DNA of 64,000 bases from Amarolinea sp964580725. Its GTDB lineage: Bacteria; Chloroflexota; Anaerolineae; SSC4; Amarolineaceae. The translations under genes and the position numbers were made by a program. The notes beneath the pieces were generated by a model, which searched no databases, was not told where the DNA came from, and saw only the letters and a program-made list of their open reading frames with translations. The stretch lies in NCBI GenBank assembly GCA_964580725.1, contig CAZOLV010000013.1:1-64000 (forward strand). The letters run 5' to 3'. This document shows positions 42,612 through 51,035 of the stretch, piece after piece (positions within the stretch are counted from its first letter, which is position 1; each line of letters begins with the position of its first letter).

Positions 42612-44069
42612 ATGGCGGCCAAAACGAAGATCATCGTGAGCGATTTGCATCTGGGCGCCGGTATCCCCGGCGTTGCTGGCACAGGCGGCAACGCCCTGGA
42701 AGATTTCGTCAGCGACATCGAGTTCGTTGAGTGGCTGCACGGCCTGATCGCTGAGAGCAACGCCGCCGCCGATGACGCCGCCGATGACGCCGCCGATGAC
42801 GCCGCCGATGACGATGGAGAAATGGAATTCATCATCAACGGCGACTTCATGGAGATGCTGCAAACGCCGGCGACGCCCACCTTCGATCCTGTCTTTCCCT
42901 ACCCCCCAGAGGTCTATGCGCCAGGCGACGAGGCCGCATCCGTGCGCAAACTGGTTCACATCACGCAGGGTCATCCCGGCGTCTTTGCCGCCCTGGCCGA
43001 TTTCATCAGCCTGGCGCCGCGCCGCAACGTGGTGATCCTGCGCGGCAATCACGACCCCGAACTCTACTGGCCCGCCGTGCAGGACGTCTTGCGCGGCTTG
43101 TTGGGCGCATCCGGCCCGCTGCACCACCTGCTGCAGTTCCCGCCGCGCAGCTATCGCAGCGATGGCGTTTATGTCGAACACGGCAACCAGTACGTCGAAA
43201 AGGTCAATCGCTTCCAGAATCCGCTGGAACCGCTCGATCCGCTCGACCCTACCAGGCTGGAGTACATCTGGGGATCGCGCTTCGTGGCCGAATACTTCAA
43301 CCAGGTGGAGCGCCAGCGTTCCTGGGTAGACAGCGTGGTGCCAATGACGGGTCTCATCTGGCATGGCCTGCACTACGATTTCGAGTTTGCCATCGAAGCG
43401 TTGCGGCTGTTGTTGGCCGCCCTGCCGCGCCTCGGCCTGCCGCGCGATCTTGCGCCCCGTCAGGCCGACGCCATCGCCCGGCTGCAGGCCGAAGTGGCCG
43501 ATCCAACCCAGACCGGCGCCCTGCAAGCCCGCTATCAGAACGACCCCGCCTTCCGCGCCGAGTTCGAGGGGCGCATCGTCGAAGTGCTGCGCCAGACCGA
43601 CCCGGAAAATGCCATCTTTCCGGCCGGGCGGGGAATCACCGCCGCAGAGGCGCTGGCCCAGGCCGATCAACTGGTTGACCATTACCGGGCCGCTCTGCGC
43701 GACGAGGCGCGCCGCATCGCCCACGAAACGGGGGCGCACCTCGTCACCTTTGGTCACACGCACGCCGCGGAAACCATCCCGCTGGACGACGGCGCGCTCT
43801 ACATCAACAGCGGCGCCTGGATCGGCGTGACCGACATGACGCACGCAACCCCGGCGCAGTGGGAAGACCTCTTCCGCCGGCCGCAGCAGTACGTCAGGCG
43901 ACGGCTCAACTACGTGCGCGTGGACTACCCTGCGGTCGGCGCACCGGTCGCACGGCTGCTGGCCGTGGGCGAGACCACGCCCGATCTCCCGCCCACCAAC
44001 GGCGGCGGGCAGCAGACGCCGCACAAGGGCTGCCTGCCGGCCCTCCTGCTGCTGCCCTGGCGACATTGA
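42612..44069 (+). CDS. Calcineurin-like metallophosphoesterase
   Basis: 485 aa. The metal motifs are in order: IIVSDLHLGAG (DxH), EFIINGDFMEM (GD), VILRGNHDPELYW (GNHD) and VTFGHTHAAE (GHxH). The family core is near 250 aa, so the extra length is helical insert (about 195-320). An (AADD)4 run at about residue 52-67 is encoded by a 12-bp DNA repeat. Substrate unknown; LpxH-like enzymes share the motif order, but lipid A genes are not evident. Ends 22 bp before dhaR. Confidence 0.86.
   Translation: MAAKTKIIVSDLHLGAGIPGVAGTGGNALEDFVSDIEFVEWLHGLIAESNAAADDAADDAADDAADDDGEMEFIINGDFMEMLQTPATPTFDPVFPYPPEVYAPGDEAASVRKLVHITQGHPGVFAALADFISLAPRRNVVILRGNHDPELYWPAVQDVLRGLLGASGPLHHLLQFPPRSYRSDGVYVEHGNQYVEKVNRFQNPLEPLDPLDPTRLEYIWGSRFVAEYFNQVERQRSWVDSVVPMTGLIWHGLHYDFEFAIEALRLLLAALPRLGLPRDLAPRQADAIARLQAEVADPTQTGALQARYQNDPAFRAEFEGRIVEVLRQTDPENAIFPAGRGITAAEALAQADQLVDHYRAALRDEARRIAHETGAHLVTFGHTHAAETIPLDDGALYINSGAWIGVTDMTHATPAQWEDLFRRPQQYVRRRLNYVRVDYPAVGAPVARLLAVGETTPDLPPTNGGGQQTPHKGCLPALLLLPWRH
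42765..42812 (+). repeat. In-gene 12-bp tandem repeat (GCCGCCGATGAC x4)
   Basis: Four identical units encode Ala-Ala-Asp-Asp four times inside the metallophosphoesterase, between the DxH motif and the GD motif. Unit number can change without altering the frame. Confidence 0.95.
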
Positions 44070-44091
44070 GCCGGGAAGAGGGGATCGGCAC

Positions 44092-46104
44092 ATGCAACCG
44101 GCGTCCTACCCCTTCGATCTGCAAGCTCTGGACGAGCGTTGGCGCAGTTTCGTGCAAACGCGCGTCTTGCCTGACGCCGGCGACCCGGCGGTGCTCAACT
44201 CCTGGCGTCGCTGCGCCCCGCTGCTCAACGCCTTTGGCCAGCCGCACCTGGCGCGCTTGAACGAGCAAGGGCTGCGCTCGCTCCTCATCAATCAGTTCGA
44301 TCTACTCGCCATTGCGCGCCCGCTGATGGAAGACATCCATCAGTTCATCGAGGGCAGCAGTTCGCTCATCATCCTGTTCGACAGCGCCGGCTGCGTTCTG
44401 CTGACCCTGGGCGACGCCGACATGGAAGCCGAAGCGGGACGCATCGGCCTGACCTCAGGCGTCTACTGGGACGAGGGGCGCATGGGCACCAACGCCTTTG
44501 CGCTGGCGCTGACCGAACGCACCCCGTCGTGCATCGTGGGCGCCGAGCACTACTTGGCCTGTTTTCACCATCTGCTCGACGCCGCCGCTCCTATCTTTCA
44601 TCCGAGCGGCCGTCCCATCGGCGTCTTGGGCATCCTCAGCCTGGCCGCTGTTGGCCATCCGCACAGCCTGGGCGTGGCGACGGCGGGCGCCCGTGCGTTG
44701 GAAAATCAACTGGCCGCCGACGTGATGCACCGCGACGCCAACACCCACCTGACGCTGCTCAACGCCACGGTAGACGCCATCGCCGAAGGGGTGCTAGTCT
44801 GGGATCAACATGGCGTCATCACGCAGATGAACCGGCAAGCAGCGCAGTTGCTCGGATTGCAGCCGCAGTCCGCCGTCGGCCATCCGCTGCAGCGGTTCAT
44901 CCAGGCCCCGCCCGATCTGCGCGAGGCGATCGTACAGGGCCAGCCGCTGAGCAATGTCGAGGCCCATCTGCTGGTGAACGGCCGGCCGGTGCACTGCATG
45001 ATGAACCTCAAACCGATCCGCGCCGGCCAGGAGCCGGCGGCCGGTGTCCTGGCAACGCTGCAGCCGATCCAGCAGATTCATCAAATCTACCATCGCCTGT
45101 CAGGCGCACAGGCCACCCTGACGCTGGACGACCTGAAGGGCCAATCGCCCAGCATCCAGCGCGTGCGACAGCAGGCGCGGGCAGCGGCGCGTGGACGGGG
45201 CCATGTGCTGCTGCAGGGCGAGCCGGGCGTGGGCAAGCATGTCGTGGCGCGCGCCATTCACAACGCCAGCAGTCGCGCCCAGGGACCGTTCATCGCCGTC
45301 AATTGCCGGGCGTTTCCACGCGATCTTTTCTTGAGCGAGTTCTTCGGCTACGAAGGGGGCGCCTTCAGCGGCGCACGGGCCGAAGGGCGTCCGAGCAAAT
45401 TCGAACTGGCGCACGGCGGCACCCTGTTCCTGGACGAGGTCGAAGCGATTCCGCTGGAGTTTCATTCGGCGCTGGGCCGCGTGATCGAAACGGGCGAGGT
45501 GATGCGGCTGAGCGGTACGCACGTCATTGCGGTCAATGTGCGTGTGATCTCCTCCACCGACACCGATCTTGATCAACTGGTGGCCGAGGGGACTTTCCAG
45601 GCCAATCTGCTCTACCGGCTCAGCTCGATCGTCATCGAGATGCCGCCGCTGCGCCAGCGCAGCGACGACCTGCCCGACCTGATCGAAACGATCCTGGCGC
45701 GCATGGGGCGGCGCCGCAGCGCCTCGCCCGGCGTCACCGAGGAAGCGTTGCGCCTGATGAAGAAATACCCCTGGCCCGGCAACGTGCGCGAACTGGAAAC
45801 CGCGCTGGAACGCGCCTGCAGCCTGCTGTCCGGCGATCAACCGATTGACGTGGCGCATCTGCCGGAGAGTGTGCGGCGCGGCGCGGTCATCGTGCCGCTG
45901 CGCGAACGGGTCGAGCCGGTGCTCAACCTGGACGAATGGAACCGCGAGGCGATCATCCGGGCCGGTTGGGCCACCCAGGGCGCCGTCGTCGAAATGGCGC
46001 AGTTGCTCGGCATCAGCCGCACCACGCTCTGGCGCAAAATGCGGGCGTTCAACCTCGATCCACGCGAGTTCAAGATCGCCGGCAATGAGAATGTTGCAAA
46101 ATAG
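44092..46104 (+). CDS. dhaR: DhaR-type AAA+ transcriptional activator
   Basis: 670 aa. Order of domains: N-terminal AcoR/DhaR-type segment with NSWRRCAPLL, GAF (about 60-190), PAS (about 225-330, containing GVLVWDQHGVITQMN), AAA+ (about 345-570) and Fis-type helix-turn-helix (MAQLLGISRTTLWRKM, near 643-658). Walker A is GEPGVGKH near 376. The sigma54-contact loop reads GAFSGA near 423 in place of GAFTGA. Walker B is GGTLFLDEVEAIP. E. coli DhaR activates dhaKLM and is controlled by DhaK and DhaL, and that promoter was reported to be sigma70-type. An inverted repeat overlaps the dhaR stop. Confidence 0.88.
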   Translation: MQPASYPFDLQALDERWRSFVQTRVLPDAGDPAVLNSWRRCAPLLNAFGQPHLARLNEQGLRSLLINQFDLLAIARPLMEDIHQFIEGSSSLIILFDSAGCVLLTLGDADMEAEAGRIGLTSGVYWDEGRMGTNAFALALTERTPSCIVGAEHYLACFHHLLDAAAPIFHPSGRPIGVLGILSLAAVGHPHSLGVATAGARALENQLAADVMHRDANTHLTLLNATVDAIAEGVLVWDQHGVITQMNRQAAQLLGLQPQSAVGHPLQRFIQAPPDLREAIVQGQPLSNVEAHLLVNGRPVHCMMNLKPIRAGQEPAAGVLATLQPIQQIHQIYHRLSGAQATLTLDDLKGQSPSIQRVRQQARAAARGRGHVLLQGEPGVGKHVVARAIHNASSRAQGPFIAVNCRAFPRDLFLSEFFGYEGGAFSGARAEGRPSKFELAHGGTLFLDEVEAIPLEFHSALGRVIETGEVMRLSGTHVIAVNVRVISSTDTDLDQLVAEGTFQANLLYRLSSIVIEMPPLRQRSDDLPDLIETILARMGRRRSASPGVTEEALRLMKKYPWPGNVRELETALERACSLLSGDQPIDVAHLPESVRRGAVIVPLRERVEPVLNLDEWNREAIIRAGWATQGAVVEMAQLLGISRTTLWRKMRAFNLDPREFKIAGNENVAK

Positions 46105-46139
46105 AACATAAATCACAAAATGTGTTGTATTTTGCAACA
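46092..46139. promoter_or_regulatory. 12-bp perfect inverted repeat, possible DhaR operator
   Basis: TGTTGCAAAATA (46092-46103) and its exact complement TATTTTGCAACA (46128-46139) are separated by 24 bp. They overlap the dhaR stop and end 16 bp before a TTGACA box. The spacing and position fit an activator site for the Fis-type domain of DhaR, or a regulator of dhaR itself. An RNA hairpin is also possible. Confidence 0.5.
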
Positions 46140-46155
46140 AAACAACGGCAACTGA

Positions 46156-46184
46156 TTGACACACGGCGCACCTTCTGGTAAGGT
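46156..46184 (+). promoter_or_regulatory. Candidate sigma70-type promoter upstream of glpF
   Basis: TTGACA (46156-46161), 17 bp, TAAGGT (46179-46184) with TGG before it. The poor -10 is the kind that needs an activator, and the inverted repeat at 46092-46139 lies just upstream. The leader to glpF would be about 500 nt. Confidence 0.45.
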
Positions 46185-46249
46185 TGCGTCGTGCGTTTTT
46201 TCGTAAACCGGTTTCGGGTCACGAATTCGGTCATGAATCCCCCAGAGAG

Positions 46250-46261
46250 TGGCAATTGCCA
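46250..46261. promoter_or_regulatory. 12-bp perfect palindrome TGGCAATTGCCA
   Basis: An exact palindrome in the long leader between dhaR and glpF. It does not fit the -24/-12 spacing of a sigma54 promoter. It could be a repressor site. Confidence 0.35.
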
Positions 46262-46338
46262 GATGGTACGGGACACGCGTCGAACATGATGCCTGGCATG
46301 ATTCTTTCTATCGCCGGTCGCTCCATACGTTCTGAGTA

Positions 46339-46381
46339 CGTCCGCAGCCTCTTGTTCGCCAAGGGGCGTGCGGGCGTTTTT
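46339..46381 (+). terminator. Long intrinsic terminator or attenuator in the dhaR-glpF gap
   Basis: 46339-46353 pairs with 46361-46376 over 15 bp with one bulged G and two G-U pairs, around a 7-nt loop, followed by five T. It lies 235 bp after the dhaR stop but also downstream of the candidate promoter at 46156-46184, so it could end dhaR transcripts or attenuate glpF expression. Confidence 0.7.
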
Positions 46382-46629
46382 GTGCGTGTGAGCGGCGCCT
46401 ATCCCGTCCGTGGCAGCGACGCTGCGCAGTGACCGAGGCCGGTTGATCTCATTCATTCCCGATGGCGGCTGCGCTGGCTGTGCGCCGCAACTGGAAGTTG
46501 AAGCTGAAACAGAAAGGAGAAACGTCAGCCCCTCTCATACGCTCGTTTTGCGCTTCCTCGATGCGCCCGGCGCTTCGGCGCAGGTTGAATTTTTTCCCTC
46601 GTGATCGTTGTCTGCAAGATTGTTCGAAA

Positions 46630-46647
46630 GCTGCCAATTTGGGCAGC
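46630..46647. repeat. Short inverted repeat before glpF
   Basis: GCTGCC (46630-46635) and GGCAGC (46642-46647) flank AATTTG, 43 bp before the glpF ATG and just upstream of two close TTGACA hexamers (46657 and 46666). An operator is possible. The sequence from 46382 to 46629 shows no gene. Confidence 0.35.
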
Positions 46648-46689
46648 GTCATGTGCTTGACAAGCTTGACAAAGTAGGAGGAACTCACA

Positions 46690-47415
46690 ATGCTAGTCGG
46701 TGAAATTTTGGGCACCATGATTCTGATTCTCTTGGGTAATGGTGTCGTTGCCAATGTCGTGCTCGGCAAGACCAAGGGCAACAACTCGGGCTGGATCGTC
46801 ATTACCGCGGGCTGGGCGTTTGCTGTGCTCGCTGGCGTTTTCGTAGCCGCTGCCACGGGCAGCCCCGAAGCCGACCTCAACCCGGCCGTCACCGTCGCCA
46901 AGATGGTACGCGGCGGCACCACCTTCAGCGATGGCATCATGCGCATCATCGGCGAGTTCGTCGGCGCCTTCCTGGGCGCGGTGCTCGTTTATCTGGCCTA
47001 CTACCAGCACTGGGGCGAGACCGACGCGAAGAGCGCCAAGCTGGCCGTCCACTCGACCGGCCCCGCCATCCGCAACACCACCTGGAACCTGATGACAGAA
47101 ATCATCGGCACCTTCGTGCTGGTGTTCGTGATCTTCGCCATCTTCGCCAAGACTGGGGCAACCGCTGGCAGCCCGGCTTCCGGCGTCGGTCCGTATCTGG
47201 TGGCCTGTCTGGTCTGGGGCATCGGCCTCTCTCTGGGCGGCCCCACCGGTTACGCCATCAACCCGGCCCGCGACCTGGGCCCACGCATTGCCCACTTCCT
47301 GCTGCCCATTCCCAATAAGGGTGACAGCGACTGGGGTTATTCCTGGATTCCTGTGGTCGGCCCCATCATCGGCGGCGTCATTGCGGCCGTGTTGGCCAAC
47401 ATGTTCATTGCCTGA
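46690..47415 (+). CDS. glpF: Glycerol facilitator / aquaporin family channel
   Basis: 241 aa with six helices and two half-helix NPA motifs: LNPAVT near 63 and INPARDLGPR near 197. Asp after the second NPA-Arg is the mark of glycerol-conducting members, as is the large extracellular loop. It would let glycerol and possibly dihydroxyacetone diffuse into the cell. TAGGAGGA precedes the ATG at 46690. A 15-bp hairpin separates it from dhaK. Confidence 0.93.
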   Translation: MLVGEILGTMILILLGNGVVANVVLGKTKGNNSGWIVITAGWAFAVLAGVFVAAATGSPEADLNPAVTVAKMVRGGTTFSDGIMRIIGEFVGAFLGAVLVYLAYYQHWGETDAKSAKLAVHSTGPAIRNTTWNLMTEIIGTFVLVFVIFAIFAKTGATAGSPASGVGPYLVACLVWGIGLSLGGPTGYAINPARDLGPRIAHFLLPIPNKGDSDWGYSWIPVVGPIIGGVIAAVLANMFIA

Positions 47416-47454
47416 CGCCGATCGCCCGTTGCACGGTTGAGCATGAGCAGATGA

Positions 47455-47496
47455 CTCTTTGGCGTTCCGGCCCACTCACGTCGGAACGCCAAAGAG
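47455..47496. repeat. 15-bp perfect inverted repeat between glpF and dhaK
   Basis: CTCTTTGGCGTTCCG (47455-47469) and its exact complement (47482-47496) flank 12 bp. There is no T tract on either side. It begins 40 bp after the glpF stop, so it could be a message-processing or stabilising hairpin, or a DNA-binding site. Confidence 0.85.
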
Positions 47497-47587
47497 CGCC
47501 AACGCCAGGCATAGAACGCCTGTGACGCACAACATTTGATATCGAGTAGCAAGCTCAAGCTGAGCGAAAGGGTGACAAGGGTAACAG

Positions 47588-48589
47588 ATGAAGAAACTGA
47601 TCAACAAGCCGGAAGATGTCGTACGTGAGGAACTGGAAGGGATCGTCTTTGCGCACTCAGACCTGGTCAAAGTCTACTTCGATCCGAACTACGTTGTCCG
47701 AGCCGATGCGCCGGTCAAGGGTAAAGTGGGTGTGATCTCCGGCGGCGGCTCTGGCCATGAGCCGATGCACGGCGGGTTCGTGGGCATGGGCATGCTCGAC
47801 GCCGCCTGTCCGGGTGCGGTTTTCACCAGCCCCACGCCTGATCAGATGCTGGAAGCCACGAAAGCCGTGGACGGCGGCGCAGGTGTGCTGCACATCGTCA
47901 AGAACTACACCGGCGACATCATGAACTTCGAGATGGCCGCCGACCTGGCGCGCGACGAAGGTATCGCAGTGGAAGCGGTGGTGACCAACGATGACGTGGC
48001 CGTGCAGGACAGCCTGTACACGGCAGGCCGCCGCGGCGTCGGCATCACCGTCCTGGCCGAGAAGATCACCGGCGCCGCCGCCGAAGAGGGCCGCTCGCTC
48101 AAAGAAGTGGCCGACGTCTGCCGCAAGGTCAACGCCTGGGGCCGCAGCATGGGCATGGCGCTGACCTCCTGCACGGTGCCCCATGCGGGCAAACCGACCT
48201 TCGACCTGCCCGAAGACGAAATGGAAATCGGCATCGGCATCCATGGCGAGCCGGGCCGCAGACGCATGAAACTGGCAAGCGCCGACGAAATCACCGCCAT
48301 GCTGGCCGAACCGATCATTGCCGATCTGCCCTTCCAGGCGGGCGACAACGTGTTGGCCTTCGTCAACGGCATGGGCGGCACGCCGCTCATCGAACTGTAC
48401 GTCGTCTATCGCAAGCTGGCGCAGATTTGCGAGGCTCACGGCATCAACATCGTACGCAACCTGATCGGCTCCTATATCACCAGCCTGGAGATGGCGGGCT
48501 GCTCGATCACATTGCTCAAGATGGACGATGACCTGCTCAAACTGTGGGATGCGCCGGTCAAGACGCCGGCCATGCGCTGGGGCGTCTGA
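47588..48589 (+). CDS. dhaK: Dihydroxyacetone kinase subunit DhaK
   Basis: 333 aa substrate-binding subunit of the PTS-dependent kinase. GVISGGGSGHEPMHGGFVG is the family signature. His219 in GIGIHGEPG is the residue that binds dihydroxyacetone covalently as a hemiaminal. ADP stays bound to DhaL, and phosphate is passed from DhaM through DhaL. In E. coli DhaK also represses DhaR. AAGGG precedes the ATG. DhaK and DhaL being separate, with DhaM in the cluster, indicates the PEP-dependent rather than ATP-dependent type. Confidence 0.96.
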   Translation: MKKLINKPEDVVREELEGIVFAHSDLVKVYFDPNYVVRADAPVKGKVGVISGGGSGHEPMHGGFVGMGMLDAACPGAVFTSPTPDQMLEATKAVDGGAGVLHIVKNYTGDIMNFEMAADLARDEGIAVEAVVTNDDVAVQDSLYTAGRRGVGITVLAEKITGAAAEEGRSLKEVADVCRKVNAWGRSMGMALTSCTVPHAGKPTFDLPEDEMEIGIGIHGEPGRRRMKLASADEITAMLAEPIIADLPFQAGDNVLAFVNGMGGTPLIELYVVYRKLAQICEAHGINIVRNLIGSYITSLEMAGCSITLLKMDDDLLKLWDAPVKTPAMRWGV

Positions 48590-48618
48590 GTCTCCAGGCG
48601 GGACAAGATCAGGTAATC

Positions 48619-49254
48619 ATGGCAATCTCTCGACAAGATGTGCTCGACTGGATCACCAACGTAGCCGCTGTGCTGGCCGAGAACAAGGACTATCTGACCG
48701 AGCTCGACTCGGCCATCGGCGACGCCGATCATGGCGCCAACATGACCCGTGGCTTTCAGGCTGTGCTGGCCAAACTGCCCACCGTCAGCGACAAGGACAT
48801 CGGTACCATCTTCAAGACGGTGGGGATGACCCTGGTTTCAACGGTCGGCGGGGCCAGCGGGCCGCTCTACGGCACCTTCTTCATGCAGGCAGGCGCCGCT
48901 TCGGCGGGCAAACAGGAACTCTCGGCCGCCGACTGGGGCGCAGCGCTGGAGGCCGCCGTCAACGGCATCCTCATGCGCGGCAAGGCGATGTTGGGCGACA
49001 AAACGATGGTGGACGCCCTGACGCCCGCCCTGGAAGCCTTCAAGGACGCCATCGGCCAGAATGCGGCGCTTGACGCGGCATTGGCTCGCTCGGCGCAGGC
49101 AGCAGAAGGCGGCATGAAGGCCACCATCCCGCTAGTTGCGCGCAAGGGGCGCGCCAGTTATCTGGGCGAACGCTCTGCCGGCCACCAGGACCCCGGCGCC
49201 ACGTCGAGCTTTCTCATTTTGCGCTCTGCGTCCGAAACCTGGGCCAACGCCTGA
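48619..49254 (+). CDS. dhaL: Dihydroxyacetone kinase subunit DhaL
   Basis: 211 aa nucleotide-binding subunit. The magnesium-binding Asp cluster is IGDADHGANMTRG near residue 31-43. The ADP-contacting GGASGPLYG and the C-terminal ASYLGERSAGHQDPGATSS are conserved. ADP acts as a cofactor that is rephosphorylated in place by DhaM. The start at 48619 (MAISRQD) has AGGT five bases upstream; the 75-bp open extension to the left overlaps dhaK and is not used. The gap to dhaK is 29 bp. Confidence 0.95.
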   Translation: MAISRQDVLDWITNVAAVLAENKDYLTELDSAIGDADHGANMTRGFQAVLAKLPTVSDKDIGTIFKTVGMTLVSTVGGASGPLYGTFFMQAGAASAGKQELSAADWGAALEAAVNGILMRGKAMLGDKTMVDALTPALEAFKDAIGQNAALDAALARSAQAAEGGMKATIPLVARKGRASYLGERSAGHQDPGATSSFLILRSASETWANA

Positions 49255-49393
49255 CCGCAGACCTCCGCCGCACGCGGCGCTGGCCACCGTCTCGGCGATA
49301 AAACCCCCTGATGATTTCGTGTTTTGTTTTGTGTCAACAGGCGTCAGCCTGACAAGTGATTTCGATCTGGAATCCAACAAAGGAGATTCGTAC

Positions 49394-50890
49394 ATGGCAA
49401 AGTATGCAGCAGCAGTAGATCAGGGTACGACCAGCACCCGCTTCATGGTGTTCGACCATAGCGGCAAGGTGGTTTGTTTCGATCAGATGGAACATGCGCA
49501 GATCTACCCGAAGCCGGGTTGGGTCGAGCATGATCCGATGGAGATCTGGGCGCGCACCGACGATGTGATCCGGGGCGCGTTAGCCAAGGGCAACATTGAC
49601 CCGGCGGACATTGCGGCGGTCGGCGTGACGAATCAGCGTGAGACGACGGTCGTCTGGAACCGCAAGACCGGCAAGCCGTACTACAACGCCATCGTCTGGC
49701 AGGACACCCGCACGGCGGACATCTGCAACGCGTTGGCGGCGGACGGCGGCCAGGATCGCTTCCGCGCACAGGTCGGTTTGCCGCTGGCAACCTACTTCTC
49801 CGGCCCCAAGGTGCGCTGGATTCTCGACAACGTCGCCGGTGTGCGCGAGGCAGCCGAGGCGGGCGATGCCGTCTTCGGCAACATTGACACCTGGGTCATC
49901 TGGAACCTGACGGGCGGCACAGACGGCGGCGTCCATGTGACCGACGTCTCCAACGCCAGCCGCACCATGTTGATGAACCTGGAAACGCTGGACTGGGACG
50001 GCGACATCCTGGCGACGATGGGCATTCCGCGCGCCATGCTGCCCAAGATCGTGGCCTCCAGCGCCGTCTACGGCAGCGCCAAGGGCGCTCTGGCAGGCAT
50101 CCCGGTTGCCGGCGACCTGGGCGACCAGCAGGCGGCCCTCTTTGGGCAGACCTGCTTCAGCCCCGGCGAGGCGAAGAACACCTACGGTACCGGTTGCTTC
50201 ATGCTGCTCAACACCGGCACGACCGCTGTGCCGAGCAAGAGCGGTCTGTTGACCACGCTCGGCTACAAGATCGGCAACGATGCGGCGGTGTACGCCTTGG
50301 AGGGCAGCATCGCCATCACCGGTGCGCTGGTGCAGTGGCTGCGCGACAACCTCGGTCTGATCTCGCGCTCGTCCGACGTAGAAGCGTTGGCCGCAACGGT
50401 GGAAGACAACGGCGGCATCTACTTCGTACCGGCCTTCTCCGGCCTCTTTGCGCCCTACTGGCGCAGTGACGCCCGCGGAGCGCTCGTCGGCATGACCCGC
50501 TACGTCAACAAGGGGCACATCGCCCGCGCCGCGCTGGAGGCGACTGCCTTCCAGACGCGTGAAGTGCTCGATGCCATGAACGCCGATTCCGGCGTCGCCC
50601 TGACCGCCCTCAAGGTGGACGGCGGCATGGTCTTCAACGAACTGCTGATGCAGTTCCAGGCCGACATCCTGGGTGTGCCGGTCATTCGTCCCACCGTGGC
50701 AGAGACGACGGCGCTCGGCGCCGCCTATGCCGCCGGTCTCGCCGTGGGCTTCTGGGCCAAAGTCGAAGACCTGCGCGCCAACTGGGGCAAGGACAAGGAA
50801 TGGCACCCCGTGATGGACGCCGATCATCGGGCCAAGGAATACGGCAACTGGAAGAAGGCAGTGACCCGCACCTTCGATTGGGTCTCCTGA
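49394..50890 (+). CDS. glpK: Glycerol kinase
   Basis: 498 aa FGGY-family kinase. Visible are the N-terminal phosphate loop VDQGTTSTR, the glycerol-binding NQRETTVVWNRKTGKP, NTYGTGCFMLLNTG, and the late VDGGMVFNELLMQFQADI. Produces glycerol-3-phosphate from glycerol and ATP. The start at 49394 follows AAAGGAGA nine bases upstream. The frame remains open to the left of this point by 258 bp but begins inside dhaL. A strong intrinsic terminator lies 86 bp after the stop. Confidence 0.97.
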   Translation: MAKYAAAVDQGTTSTRFMVFDHSGKVVCFDQMEHAQIYPKPGWVEHDPMEIWARTDDVIRGALAKGNIDPADIAAVGVTNQRETTVVWNRKTGKPYYNAIVWQDTRTADICNALAADGGQDRFRAQVGLPLATYFSGPKVRWILDNVAGVREAAEAGDAVFGNIDTWVIWNLTGGTDGGVHVTDVSNASRTMLMNLETLDWDGDILATMGIPRAMLPKIVASSAVYGSAKGALAGIPVAGDLGDQQAALFGQTCFSPGEAKNTYGTGCFMLLNTGTTAVPSKSGLLTTLGYKIGNDAAVYALEGSIAITGALVQWLRDNLGLISRSSDVEALAATVEDNGGIYFVPAFSGLFAPYWRSDARGALVGMTRYVNKGHIARAALEATAFQTREVLDAMNADSGVALTALKVDGGMVFNELLMQFQADILGVPVIRPTVAETTALGAAYAAGLAVGFWAKVEDLRANWGKDKEWHPVMDADHRAKEYGNWKKAVTRTFDWVS

Positions 50891-50976
50891 TCCCAGTCGC
50901 GACGACGGGTTGAGCCTGCGGATTCAGCAAAACGGGCCAGCCACGGCCCTGCAGGACTGACAACGTAGGGTGATGA

Positions 50977-51010
50977 GACCGAAGGGGACTTGTGACCCTT
51001 CGGTCTTTTT
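50977..51010 (+). terminator. Perfect intrinsic terminator between glpK and glpA
   Basis: A perfect 10-bp stem GACCGAAGGG/CCCTTCGGTC with a 9-nt loop is followed directly by five T (51006-51010). It ends only 25 bp before the glpA start, leaving no room for a conventional promoter downstream. It can act as the end of glpK and as an attenuator in the glpA leader. Confidence 0.9.
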
Positions 51011-51035
51011 CATCGAAATTCGACTCGAAGAGAGA

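Noticed and set aside
46250..46275. Sigma54 -24/-12 promoter at TGGCAATTGCCA
   Set aside because: The required GC at the -12 position is absent at the correct spacing.
46070..46456. Minus-strand gene in the dhaR-glpF gap
   Set aside because: Cys/Arg/His-rich translation without family features, overlapping the inverted repeat and terminator.
49580..50827. Minus-strand open frame opposite glpK
   Set aside because: Shadow of glpK; no motif and no translation signal.
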